The notes under the pieces were generated by a model. It was given only the letters and a program-made list of their open reading frames with translations, was not told the origin of the DNA and made no database searches. A program made the translations under genes and the position numbers. DNA of 64,000 nucleotides from CAIXSC01 sp046349935 (GTDB lineage Bacteria; Planctomycetota; Planctomycetia; Pirellulales; Pirellulaceae), in contig JAXMBK010000004.1 of NCBI GenBank assembly GCA_046349935.1, positions 682,001 to 746,000 of the forward strand, read 5' to 3'. Positions 8,560 to 16,802 of the stretch are shown piece after piece (position 1 is the stretch's first letter; every line of letters begins with the position of its first letter).

Positions 8560-10584
8560 ATGCAAGCGTATCTCGTCATCCGCGAGGGAACCAAATGGAC
8601 CGACGTGTTTCGGCTGACCCCGGGACGTACGGTGACTATCGGCCGAACGGCGACGAATCAAATCGTTATTAAGGACGAACGTTGCAGCCGCTACCACGCG
8701 GAGATTTTCCTGACGCAGGGGGAATGGGTCCTGCGGGACTTGGATAGTCGTAACGGTTCGCTCATCAATGGGCAGCGCGTCAAAGGCGATTCGATCCTGA
8801 AGCCCGGCGACATCATCACGATCGCCCACATTCAGATGGCGTTCGTCCACGACCTGTCGCAAGCGTTTGCGGACGGCAGTGCAACGCAGCGCGCCGCGCA
8901 GGAACCTACGGTCGTCGTGCCGATCGTCGACCCGCAGGACCAGCCGTCGGTGGAGGATTTGGATGAACCGGACCGGCCGGCGATGGTGACGCATCGATTC
9001 GGCCAGACCCGGTTGCTCCGCGGCGACCAAACGGCCGAGGAGTTGGCGGGGTCGAGGTTAGGCAAGTCGGCCGCGCTGTTGTGCCGGCTGGCGTTCGAGC
9101 TCGCTTCCCAGACCGACGTGGCGTCGGTAGCCCGAACGGCGCTCAACGGGATGCTGGAAGCGACCAACGCGGACGCCGGCGGCGTGTTGCTGGCGACGCC
9201 GGCGTACAAAGGGGAGTTCACGGGAACGGAACTGCAGTTGGTGGCGTCGCGCAGCGACCGCAAGCCGAGTTACCATCGGATCTCTCGGTACCTCGCCAAC
9301 ATGGTGTTGCGCGAAGGGGAGGCGATGCTGGCGCGAAACGTCGAAGACGACCGGAATCTGGGCGTCGCCGACAGCAAGGGAGAGATTCAGTCGACCGGCG
9401 TGCTGTGCGCTCCGATTCGCCAGGATGGCAAAGTCATTGGACTCATTCACCTCTATTCGACGGCGTCGGAACGAACACCCGATCCCGAGGACCTGGAGTT
9501 CACGTTGGCGGTCGCCGACAACGTGGCGCTGGCGCTCAAAAACATCTCACGACAGCTGGAATTGGCCGAGCGGCTGTCGCAGACGCGAAACGAAGTGGTG
9601 CAGTTGCGGTCCCGTTTGGGCGTGGAGAGCGACTTGGTCGGCTCCAGCGAGACGCTGCTCAAGGTGCAGCAGCAGATATTGCAGGCGGCGCCGAGTCGCG
9701 CGACGGTGTTGATTCGCGGCGAAAGCGGCGTCGGGAAAGAATTGGTGGCGCGGGCGATCCACGTGAACAGCCCGCGGAAGAAGGGCCCGTTTGTGTGCAT
9801 GAATTGCGCGGCGCTGTCCGAGACGCTGCTGGAGAGCGAGCTGTTCGGGCACGAAAAAGGGGCGTTCACCGGCGCGACCGATCGCAAGATCGGCAAGTTT
9901 GAATCGGCCGATGAAGGGACGTTGATGCTGGATGAGATCGGCGAAATGAGTCCGTCGATCCAGGCCAAGTTCTTGCGCGTGCTGGAGGGGCATCCGTTTG
10001 AACGCGTCGGCGGGAATCAGCCGATCAAGGTCGACGTCCGCGTCATCGCGGCGACGAACCGCGACTTGGAGAAGGCGGTCGCCGACAATCAATTTCGTCG
10101 CGACTTGTTCTTTCGCTTGCGCGTGGTCGAGGTGCAGGTGCCGCCGCTGCGAAAGCGGGGCGACGACATTCTGGAACTGGCGGAATTCTTTTTGCAGCGC
10201 TTCAATCAAGAGATGGGCAAGAAGCTGCGCGGGTTTACCGCCGAAGCCGTGCAACGGATGCGGGCCTATCGCTGGCCCGGCAACGTGCGCGAGCTGAAGA
10301 ACGTCGTCGAGCGCGCCGTGGTTTTGGCGCCGCACGACTTCATCGACGTCGACGACTTGATGCTCAGTTCGCTCGCGACCGTCGGGGACACGACCGAGAT
10401 TCCGATGGTCCGCAGTGCATCGACCTACGAGCCATTGACGTTGGACGAAGTCGAGCGACGTCACATCCAGGGGACGTTGTTGTCGACGGGTTGGAACAAG
10501 TCGCGTGCTGCGTCGATTTTGGGAATCGAGCGCACGACGCTCGACCGCAAAATTCATCGTTACGGACTCACGCCTCCCAAGTAA
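8560..10584 (+). CDS. FHA-GAF-sigma54-interacting transcriptional activator
   Basis: A 674-aa regulator. Residues 1-98 are an FHA phosphothreonine-binding domain (IGRTATNQIVI, CSRYHAEI, DLDSRNGSLINGQ). Roughly residues 170-330 are a GAF sensor domain. Residues 350-590 are an AAA+ sigma54-activation domain with Walker A GESGVGKE (387-394), the sigma54 contact loop GAFTGA (434-439) and Walker B LMLDEIGEM. The end is a Fis-type helix-turn-helix (NKSRAASILGIERTTLDRKI). The FHA domain replaces a receiver, so input is likely from a Ser/Thr kinase; this is inference. No partner kinase is in the window. Confidence 0.93.
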   Translation: MQAYLVIREGTKWTDVFRLTPGRTVTIGRTATNQIVIKDERCSRYHAEIFLTQGEWVLRDLDSRNGSLINGQRVKGDSILKPGDIITIAHIQMAFVHDLSQAFADGSATQRAAQEPTVVVPIVDPQDQPSVEDLDEPDRPAMVTHRFGQTRLLRGDQTAEELAGSRLGKSAALLCRLAFELASQTDVASVARTALNGMLEATNADAGGVLLATPAYKGEFTGTELQLVASRSDRKPSYHRISRYLANMVLREGEAMLARNVEDDRNLGVADSKGEIQSTGVLCAPIRQDGKVIGLIHLYSTASERTPDPEDLEFTLAVADNVALALKNISRQLELAERLSQTRNEVVQLRSRLGVESDLVGSSETLLKVQQQILQAAPSRATVLIRGESGVGKELVARAIHVNSPRKKGPFVCMNCAALSETLLESELFGHEKGAFTGATDRKIGKFESADEGTLMLDEIGEMSPSIQAKFLRVLEGHPFERVGGNQPIKVDVRVIAATNRDLEKAVADNQFRRDLFFRLRVVEVQVPPLRKRGDDILELAEFFLQRFNQEMGKKLRGFTAEAVQRMRAYRWPGNVRELKNVVERAVVLAPHDFIDVDDLMLSSLATVGDTTEIPMVRSASTYEPLTLDEVERRHIQGTLLSTGWNKSRAASILGIERTTLDRKIHRYGLTPPK

Positions 10585-10615
10585 TTCGGTGCAGGGCCCG
10601 TGTGCGTCGGCCGCG

Positions 10616-11845
10616 TTAGCGAGGCTGGCGCGGGAGTAGTTGCAGGCGGATCAAGTTGAGCGCCTGTTTGGCCGTCCGCGGTGCGATGATGTCGGGGTGT
10701 CCGGCCAGGCCGTAGGCGTGGCGGACGACGCGCGTCGCATCCGCCACCGCCAGTTCGACGACGCCGGGGCCGGCGTCGCTTAGGGCGGGGAAGGGGCCGA
10801 TGGCGAGTCCCAGGTCGGCGCCGAACGCCGTCCGAACACGCTCGGCCCAGGCCCCCACGTCGTGATTCGTCGATGCGTCGTCGGCCGACGCGAGCGGGAA
10901 TCGATCGCGGACGACGAGGCCGCCGGCGAACGTACGAGGAGACGCGACCGCCGCTTCGCCAAGCCAACTGGCGAGCAGCCCGCGAGTGCCGCATTCGGCG
11001 ACGGCGAGCGTCTTGCCGGTTTGAGCGAGGGCGCGGACGACGGCATGCTGGAGTTCATCGTCTTCTGAACCGAAGATCAGATCGCCCAGGCACTCTTCGA
11101 TCGTCTGAATCGTCGGCGCCATACGCGCTCGACATTCATCTTCGGTGCCGGCGACGGCCGTAATGCGGAGCGTGATCGTGGCTTTGCTGACGGTGATTCC
11201 GACTTGCGGGTCGCGACCGCGGCGAATCAGGTCGGGGAGCATCTGTTCGAGGTCGCTTTCGCCGACGCCAAAGCACTTGATGCGTTGGTGGCGAATGACT
11301 TTGCGTTCCCCGCCTAGCGATTCCTGGATGGCGGGGCAGACGGTCGCGGACCACATCTCGCGCATTTCCGCGGGCACGCCGGGCAGGCAAAAGATGCGAG
11401 CCGGCGGGCGGTGGGGACGCGAAACTTGCAGGTCGATTCCTGGGGCGGTGCCGTTCGGGTTGGGAACGACTCGGCTGCCGCGCGGAAAGAATGCCTGAAC
11501 GCGGTTCGCCGGCGGCATCTCGCGTTTGCGACGCGAGAACATGGCTTGGATATGGGCGAGCGAGGGTTCGTCGAGCACCAGCTCGACGCCGACGGCGTCT
11601 GCGAGCGCTTGTCGAGTGAGGTCGTCGGCGGTGGGGCCCAACCCGCCGGTCACGACGATGAGATCCGCTCGGTCCAAGGCTTCCTTGAAGACGCGAACGT
11701 TCGCCTGCAGGTCGTCGCCGACGGTCGTATGAAAAAGAGTTGCGACGCCCAGTTCGCCCAGTCGTTCGGCGAGCCACTGGGTGTTGGTATCGAGGCGTTG
11801 ACCGCTGGTGAGTTCGTCGCCGATGGAGATGACTTCTGCGTGCAT
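10616..11845 (-). CDS. cinA: CinA-like protein with degenerate C-terminal deamidase domain
   Basis: A 409-aa protein. Residues 1-170 form the MoaB-like COG1058 domain (MHAEVISIGDELTSGQ, VTGGLGPTADDLTR, FCLPGVPAEM). The C-terminal part corresponds to the CinA/PncC NMN-deamidase domain, but its signature AESCTGG is AECGTRG here and the usual Ser/Asn-x-x-Lys segment is not seen. The first domain may keep ADP-ribose/NAD-derivative activity while deamidation is doubtful. I chose the start at 11845 (MHAEV) because it begins the conserved fold; in-frame upstream starts such as 11884 add no conserved residues. It is divergent from murB. Confidence 0.85.
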   Translation of the reverse strand: MHAEVISIGDELTSGQRLDTNTQWLAERLGELGVATLFHTTVGDDLQANVRVFKEALDRADLIVVTGGLGPTADDLTRQALADAVGVELVLDEPSLAHIQAMFSRRKREMPPANRVQAFFPRGSRVVPNPNGTAPGIDLQVSRPHRPPARIFCLPGVPAEMREMWSATVCPAIQESLGGERKVIRHQRIKCFGVGESDLEQMLPDLIRRGRDPQVGITVSKATITLRITAVAGTEDECRARMAPTIQTIEECLGDLIFGSEDDELQHAVVRALAQTGKTLAVAECGTRGLLASWLGEAAVASPRTFAGGLVVRDRFPLASADDASTNHDVGAWAERVRTAFGADLGLAIGPFPALSDAGPGVVELAVADATRVVRHAYGLAGHPDIIAPRTAKQALNLIRLQLLPRQPR

Positions 11846-12049
11846 AGGGAAGAGCGGGGTTGCTGGACGAGTAGCCTGGGACATGGCACCTGGGAATTGT
11901 TCACAGGATAGGGCCGAGGGGGATTGCGGGAAACGGCTGCATCCACGTGAATTGAGGGAATTCGCCGGGGAAGCCGTTCGCGTTGACACTCGGGGGGCCC
12001 GAACCTATGATCCCGGCACGCGGTCCTATTACGGAGGAAAGGGGTTGTC

Positions 12050-12928
12050 ATGGGGGCGTTAAGCGGTTTTGAGCACATTCTTCGCGAACGCGAGCCGCTG
12101 GCGCCGCACACGTGGTTTCGTCTGGGTGGACCGGCTCAGTACTTTGCAGAACCTACCTCTGTAGAAGAACTTACGGGGCTCGTTAAGCGTTGCGCTTCGG
12201 AGCAGATTCCGGTCCGTTTGCTGGGCGGCGGATCGAATTTGTTGGTGCGGGACGAAGGGGTTGTCGGCGTCGTCATTCGACTCGCGGCAGCCGCCTTCTG
12301 CGGCATTGATTTTCGCGATGGCGCGGCGACGGCGGGCGGCGGCGCCAAATTGACGCACGTCATTTCGGCCTGCGTGGGCCACGGGCTGGGCGGTCTTGAG
12401 CAACTGGTGGGGATTCCCGGGACGGTCGGCGGCGCCCTGCATGGCAACGCGGGAACCGAGGCGGGTGACGTCGGCCAATGGACCGAATCGGCGACGGTCA
12501 TGTTGCGATCGGGCGAGATCCAGGTGCGCGGGCGCGACGAAATGCGGTTTGCGTATCGGTCGAGCAGCTTGGATGAGTTAGTCATCCTGTCCGCAAAGTT
12601 CCAATTGGAACGGGATAATCCGGAAGTGCTGACCAAACGGATGCAAAAGCGCTGGATTATCGCAAAAGCGAGTCAGCCGACGGGCGAAATCACCGCAGGG
12701 TGTATCTTTAAAGATCCGATCGGCGCCACGGCGGCGTCGTTGATTGAACAAGCGGGACTTAAGGGAACGCGCGTCGGACAGGTCGAGATCAATGGCGCTC
12801 ACCCCAACTTCATCGTGGCCGGGATGGGCGCGACCAGTCGCGACGTCCTGAAGCTCATCGATACCGTACGCTCGCAAGTGCAATCACGGATGGGAGTGGA
12901 GTTGGAAAGTCAGATCGAAGTGTGGTGA
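12050..12928 (+). CDS. murB: MurB, UDP-N-acetylenolpyruvoylglucosamine reductase
   Basis: FAD-dependent cytosolic enzyme that makes UDP-MurNAc for peptidoglycan (292 aa). It has the FAD-binding motifs HTWFRLGGPAQYF and LLGGGSNLLVRDEG, the loop GIPGTVGGALHGNAG, and the active-site segment AGCIFKDP, where Cys stands at the usual general-acid Ser/Cys position. The C-terminus GAHPNFIV is conserved. The short form is of type II. GGAGGAAAGG lies just upstream of the ATG. The stop overlaps the ftsQ-like start (TGATG), consistent with a cell-wall/division operon. Confidence 0.96.
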   Translation: MGALSGFEHILREREPLAPHTWFRLGGPAQYFAEPTSVEELTGLVKRCASEQIPVRLLGGGSNLLVRDEGVVGVVIRLAAAAFCGIDFRDGAATAGGGAKLTHVISACVGHGLGGLEQLVGIPGTVGGALHGNAGTEAGDVGQWTESATVMLRSGEIQVRGRDEMRFAYRSSSLDELVILSAKFQLERDNPEVLTKRMQKRWIIAKASQPTGEITAGCIFKDPIGATAASLIEQAGLKGTRVGQVEINGAHPNFIVAGMGATSRDVLKLIDTVRSQVQSRMGVELESQIEVW

Positions 12929-13938
12929 TGAAGAACGCCTCCAGCACGCCGCGGCCGAGCCTCTGGGCTTCGCTTTTGCAAGTCGTGACGTTCCCGCTGC
13001 GGGGCGCGGTCGCCACCTTTTCGGCGTTCCTGATTCTCTTGGTGATCTTCGCCGGCGGTTTCGGCTACGCCTGGCAGCGGTGGGGCGGACTCGTTCGAAA
13101 CCATCCCCGCTACGTCGTGGGGCCCGATCAACTGGTCGTGACGCCGCGTCCGGAGTGGGTCAAGGCGGATGTCGAAAGCGAAGTGCTTCGCGACGGAGGC
13201 CTATCGTCGCTCACCTTGCTCGACCCGCAAGTCACCGTCAAGGTCGCACGGGCGTTCAGCCTGCATTGCTGGGTTTCGGAAGTTCGGCGAGTCCGGAAAG
13301 AGTATCCATCGCGGCTGGTGGTGGAGCTTGAGTACCGCAAGCCGGTGGCGATGGTCGAAGTGACGACGAACGGCCAGCGAGGACTGTTGCCCGTGGATGG
13401 CAAAGGCGTGCTCTTGCCGCCGCAAGACTTTTCCGCGGACCAGACCGCTGACTATGTGAGAATCGCCGTCGGCGAAACGTTGCCGGCTGGCTCGCCGGGC
13501 ACCGCCTGGGGCGACCCCGAAGTGGCGGGCGCCGCGGCCATCGCCGCAGCACTGGGGAATACTTGGCGAGCGGCGAGCGTCTATCGGATTGCCAGCTTGC
13601 CGGCGCCGGAGACTTCGCGGGGCCGCATGGTCGAACCGCAGTTTGCGTTGCTCACGCGCGACGGTGTGCAGATTGTTTGGGGGCATGCGCCGGGACACGA
13701 GGCGGGAGCGGAGGCACGCGCCGCCGACAAGGTTGCACGCTTGGGAAAACTGGTCGAACAGACGGGCGGAAGACTGCCAACGACCGGAACCAAGTCGCTC
13801 GATCTGCGAGATCCGGGAGGCATCACGACAGGGGGACCCGCTGCCGCGCCAGTGTCGACGGGCGGGGCAGGGAGCGTCTTCGCGCCGAGCGGCGAAACGC
13901 TGGAAAGCGACGTGCCAACGGGTGGAGAGCACCCCTAA
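12928..13938 (+). CDS. FtsQ/DivIB-like division protein with POTRA-type domain
   Basis: A 336-aa single-pass membrane protein. A transmembrane helix lies near residues 30-50 (AFLILLVIFAGGFGYAW). It is followed by an extracytoplasmic POTRA-like segment and the FtsQ-type stretch PSRLVVELEYRKPVAMVEV with GLLPVDGKGVLLP. The C-terminal 70 residues are Gly/Ala/Thr-rich. The start at 12928 shares bases with the murB stop; a GTG at 12922 is in frame but less likely. Position after murB fits FtsQ, and planctomycetes divide without FtsZ, so its role here is open. Family call is by motif and context only. Confidence 0.75.
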   Translation: MKNASSTPRPSLWASLLQVVTFPLRGAVATFSAFLILLVIFAGGFGYAWQRWGGLVRNHPRYVVGPDQLVVTPRPEWVKADVESEVLRDGGLSSLTLLDPQVTVKVARAFSLHCWVSEVRRVRKEYPSRLVVELEYRKPVAMVEVTTNGQRGLLPVDGKGVLLPPQDFSADQTADYVRIAVGETLPAGSPGTAWGDPEVAGAAAIAAALGNTWRAASVYRIASLPAPETSRGRMVEPQFALLTRDGVQIVWGHAPGHEAGAEARAADKVARLGKLVEQTGGRLPTTGTKSLDLRDPGGITTGGPAAAPVSTGGAGSVFAPSGETLESDVPTGGEHP

Positions 13939-13948
13939 GCGAAGGCCT

Positions 13949-14164
13949 CTATTCTTGCGGCCGCGCGCGACCGGCCGTGGCATCGATCGCCGGCTGATTC
14001 GCCCGAGGCGGGCCTTTGTCCACCAATTCACGACGAACGACCGGACAGTCCGCGGGGGCTTCGACCCCGACGCGAACGATATTTCCGGAAATGCGCACCA
14101 CCGTCACGACGACTTTGTCGCCGATCACGATGCGTTCGCCGACTTTTCGAGTGACCACGAGCAT
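13949..14164 (-). CDS. csrA: CsrA, RNA-binding carbon storage regulator
   Basis: Small (71 aa) post-transcriptional regulator that binds GGA motifs in mRNA leaders. The first 47 residues are a standard CsrA fold: MLVVTRKVGERIVIGD, VVVTVVRISGN, RVGVEAP and VVRREL. A 24-residue hydrophilic tail rich in Pro/Ala/Arg follows. It converges on the ftsQ-like gene with only 10 nt between the stops. Confidence 0.95.
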   Translation of the reverse strand: MLVVTRKVGERIVIGDKVVVTVVRISGNIVRVGVEAPADCPVVRRELVDKGPPRANQPAIDATAGRARPQE

Positions 14165-14268
14165 GGCGGAGTAGCGTAGCAGCAGTCAGCTAGCAACGCA
14201 AGCACTTTCATTTCACGTGCAGTTCTACTGCGTTGTTGAGCGGGGCTCGGTCCCTGGGAGGGGCGCCG

Positions 14269-14613
14269 TTAGCCAGGCGAGGCGTCGAGCGCGACATCGC
14301 CCAGGTAGAGGTTCAGCAGCTGTCCTTGAACACGCAGCGCTCGGACCAGCGTCCAGATGTTCTCTGCGGTCAGTTGGCTTGGGTCGGCGGCGGAGAGGGA
14401 ATTAAGTTCTTCGAGGACGGCCGCGTGCTGATCGGTCGCCGCCTGCATGCGCAGGATCATGTCGTTCCAGACATGCATGAGCGCCGATTCATCGTGGAGG
14501 TCGTTAGCGTCACGAGTTCCGTTAGCGATCAGCAAGCACATGCGGGCCACGTCGCGCAGCGAAGCATTGGGGTGCCAATTGGCAATGCGTTCCGCCAACT
14601 GCTGACAGTTCAT
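14269..14613 (-). CDS. Hypothetical protein, mainly helical
   Basis: A 114-aa protein I do not recognise. It is acidic and Leu/Ala-rich with likely amphipathic helices (AERIANWHPNASLRDVARM, HVWNDMILRMQAATDQHAAVLEELNSL, NIWTLVRALRVQGQLL) and no signal peptide or metal motif. The coding pattern looks real: one clean frame on the strand of its neighbours csrA and dapA. The roughly 170 nt between it and dapA hold no other gene I can support. Confidence 0.55.
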   Translation of the reverse strand: MNCQQLAERIANWHPNASLRDVARMCLLIANGTRDANDLHDESALMHVWNDMILRMQAATDQHAAVLEELNSLSAADPSQLTAENIWTLVRALRVQGQLLNLYLGDVALDASPG

Positions 14614-14781
14614 GGTTCGTGAATCCCTGCTCTCGGTGAGCTGGTCTGCTGTCCTCTCAGGCGAGCTCGACCGGATCCGCTGGAGTTCGCAGCTGCTCCA
14701 CCTCGCCCAGCATCATAGTGTCGCAACTGTGTTGACGACTCGTCCTTTGTGTTGAAATTACCCCGAAAGAGTGGGTGTGCT

Positions 14782-15669
14782 TTACAGGAGGCCGTAGTTT
14801 TGCAGCGTTTTACGAAGTTTGACGAGACCGGCGTCATCGAGCGGCGTCATGGGCAGGCGAAGTTCGCCTGTGTCACGTCCCAGCAGCTTCATGGCGGCCT
14901 TGATTGGGATCGGATTCGTCGACAGCCCCAACATATCGCGGCAGAGGGGGAACAGTTTGTGATGGAGGCGACAGGCCTCGGCCGGGTTGTTCGCCGCGTA
15001 GGCGTTGACCAGCGCAATCATGTCTTGGGGCACGATATTGCCGACGACCGAAATCACCCCTTCGCCGCCGACCGACAGCAGGGGGAGGGTGAGGCTATCG
15101 TCGCCGCTGAGCACTGTAAGGTTTGAAATCGCCAGGATTTGCGAAGCTTGGTCGAGCGACCCGGTGGCTTCCTTCACCATGGTGATATTGGGGAGTTCGC
15201 CCATACGAGCGATCGTTTCGGGCTCGATGTTCTTTCCCGTGCGGCCGGGAATGTTATAGACGCAGATGGGGATGCCGACCTGCTCGGCTACCACCTTGTA
15301 GTGCTGGTAGAAGCCTTCTTGCGTCGGTTTGTTGTAGTAGGGCGCGACCATGAGCGATGCGTCAGCCCCTTCTTTCGCGGCCCATTTCGTCAGCCGCAGT
15401 GCTTCGGCCGTGCTGTTCGAACCGGTGCCGGGCATGACCTTGATGCGCCCGCGGGCCGTTTGGACGACTTCGCTGATCACGCGTTCATGCTCGTCATGGC
15501 TCAGCGTGGGAGATTCGCCGGTCGTGCCGACGGGGCACAAGCAGGTGGTCCCTGCCGCGATTTGAAACTCCACCTGCTCGCGCAGGGCGGCGTAGTCGAC
15601 GACGCCGTCGCGAAGCGGTGTGACGATGGCCACGGATAGACCGGCGAAAGCGGACCCTTTTCTGGGCAT
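14782..15669 (-). CDS. dapA: DapA, 4-hydroxy-tetrahydrodipicolinate synthase
   Basis: Class I aldolase of 295 aa that condenses pyruvate with aspartate semialdehyde on the lysine/diaminopimelate route. It has VGTTGESPTLSHDEH, the catalytic Tyr region CVYNIPGRTG, the Schiff-base Lys in ITMVKEATGSL, and GVISVVGNIVPQ. The start at 15669 (MPRKGSAFAGLSVAIVTP) matches the family N-terminus; in-frame codons further upstream add unrelated sequence. It supplies meso-DAP precursors, in keeping with murB nearby. Confidence 0.95.
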   Translation of the reverse strand: MPRKGSAFAGLSVAIVTPLRDGVVDYAALREQVEFQIAAGTTCLCPVGTTGESPTLSHDEHERVISEVVQTARGRIKVMPGTGSNSTAEALRLTKWAAKEGADASLMVAPYYNKPTQEGFYQHYKVVAEQVGIPICVYNIPGRTGKNIEPETIARMGELPNITMVKEATGSLDQASQILAISNLTVLSGDDSLTLPLLSVGGEGVISVVGNIVPQDMIALVNAYAANNPAEACRLHHKLFPLCRDMLGLSTNPIPIKAAMKLLGRDTGELRLPMTPLDDAGLVKLRKTLQNYGLL

Positions 15670-15730
15670 GAGGCACCTGGCACTAAGGCGTTGCGGCAAG
15701 TCGCAAAGAGGTCGGAATGAATGGCCGTTA

Positions 15731-16153
15731 TCATACGGATGGGGCTGGTGCGTCGCCAAGGGGCGGATCGATCCTCGTCAGCCAGGTCGGCAATCGCTGA
15801 ACGCGCCCCGTCCGATCAATGCAAGCGACCACCGTCCGCCCCTCGACGATCAAGTCATGTTCTCGATAGAGGGCGTAATGGTGTTCGATGCGAGCGCCTT
15901 TCGCCTTCACCGTCGTGGTGACCAGCCGCAGCAAATCGTCATATTCGGCCGGCAAGTAGTATTTGCACTCGACTTCGGCCACCACCAGCAGAATTCCTTC
16001 TTCTTCGAGGCGTTTGTACGAGTAGCCTGCGGCCCGCAGCAGCTCGACGCGTCCCTGTTCGAAGTACGTGATGTAGTTCGCGTGATGAACCCGCGCTTGG
16101 GCGTCGGTTTCCTGATAGCGGACGCGGATGGCGATTTCGTGGCGTGATAGCAT
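15731..16153 (-). CDS. Acyl-CoA thioesterase, YbgC/4HBT hotdog family
   Basis: A 140-aa hotdog-fold thioesterase. The 4-hydroxybenzoyl-CoA thioesterase signature is clear: RVRYQETDAQARVHHANYITYFEQGR with the catalytic Asp/Glu region, then VVAEVECKYYLPAEYDDLL. The start at 16153 (MLSRHEIAI) fits the family; an in-frame codon at 16183 is possible. It may hydrolyse short or medium acyl-CoAs. It lies 61 nt upstream of dapA on the same strand, with no obvious functional link. Confidence 0.88.
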   Translation of the reverse strand: MLSRHEIAIRVRYQETDAQARVHHANYITYFEQGRVELLRAAGYSYKRLEEEGILLVVAEVECKYYLPAEYDDLLRLVTTTVKAKGARIEHHYALYREHDLIVEGRTVVACIDRTGRVQRLPTWLTRIDPPLGDAPAPSV

Positions 16154-16257
16154 GCGTGCGTTGACCCCGAGCGGAGTTTTCACCTATAGTTGCCGGCGTG
16201 GCTGGCCGTTGTTGGCCCGCGTCAAGATACTCTCCGGGCGGGATCCCGCAAAAGCAG

Positions 16258-16749
16258 ATGAGCATCGGTGAAGGATCGGGAACGGACTACGCCACCGCGC
16301 GGGGCCGAGATTATCCCACATTGCGTCAGTTCACGGTCTTCCTGGAAAACCGAGTCGGGCAGCTGCTGGAGGTGGTGCGTCGATTCGAATCGAGTCGCGT
16401 GCGGATCGTGGCGCTGTCGATCAACGACGCGACCGAATGCGCGTTCGTCCGGTTTCTGTTGAGCCATCCCGAGCAGGGACGGGAAATCCTGGAGCGGGCC
16501 GGATTGGCGATGATTGAAAGCGATTTGATCGGAGTGGAGCTTCCGTCAGGCCCGCAGCCGTTGCTGCAGGTTTGCACGGCGCTGCTGCAGGCCGAAATCA
16601 ATATCGTGCAGGCCTACCCGCTCATGATGCGTCCTCATTCGCGCCCCGCCGTTGCACTCATGGTCGACAATCCCGAATTGGCGCTCGAAACGCTCGCCAA
16701 TAAAGGATTCACGATGGTCACGGAAAACGACCTCGCCTCCGCCGACTAA
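16258..16749 (+). CDS. Tandem ACT-domain protein
   Basis: A 163-aa protein with two ACT-like modules and no enzyme domain. The first (residues 19-85) begins LRQFTVFLENRVGQLLEVVRRF, the usual regulatory ACT start. The second covers QPLLQVCTALLQAEINIVQAYPLM to the end. Stand-alone ACT proteins bind amino acids and regulate partners; the ligand is unknown. The ATG at 16258 is the best start, though codons as far as 16198 are in frame. Its stop codon is the first unit of a 14-nt tandem repeat. Confidence 0.75.
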   Translation: MSIGEGSGTDYATARGRDYPTLRQFTVFLENRVGQLLEVVRRFESSRVRIVALSINDATECAFVRFLLSHPEQGREILERAGLAMIESDLIGVELPSGPQPLLQVCTALLQAEINIVQAYPLMMRPHSRPAVALMVDNPELALETLANKGFTMVTENDLASAD

Positions 16750-16802
16750 GTTCGCCCGCTTAAGCTCGCCCGCTTAAGTTCGCCCGACTAAGCTCGATCA
16801 GC
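16747..16802 (+). repeat. 14-nt tandem repeat seeded on a stop codon
   Basis: Four consecutive 14-nt units, each starting with TAAG: 16747, 16761, 16775 and 16789. The first three read TAAG[T/C]TCGCCCGNN and the fourth is degenerate. The first TAA is the stop of the ACT gene. Because 14 is not a multiple of three, successive units place TAA in all three frames. The array ends at the 3' end of the convergent zinc-ribbon gene. Confidence 0.85.

Noticed and set aside
10616..11989. Longer start for the cinA gene
   Set aside because: The extra 48 residues match nothing conserved; MHAEVISIGDEL is the family start.
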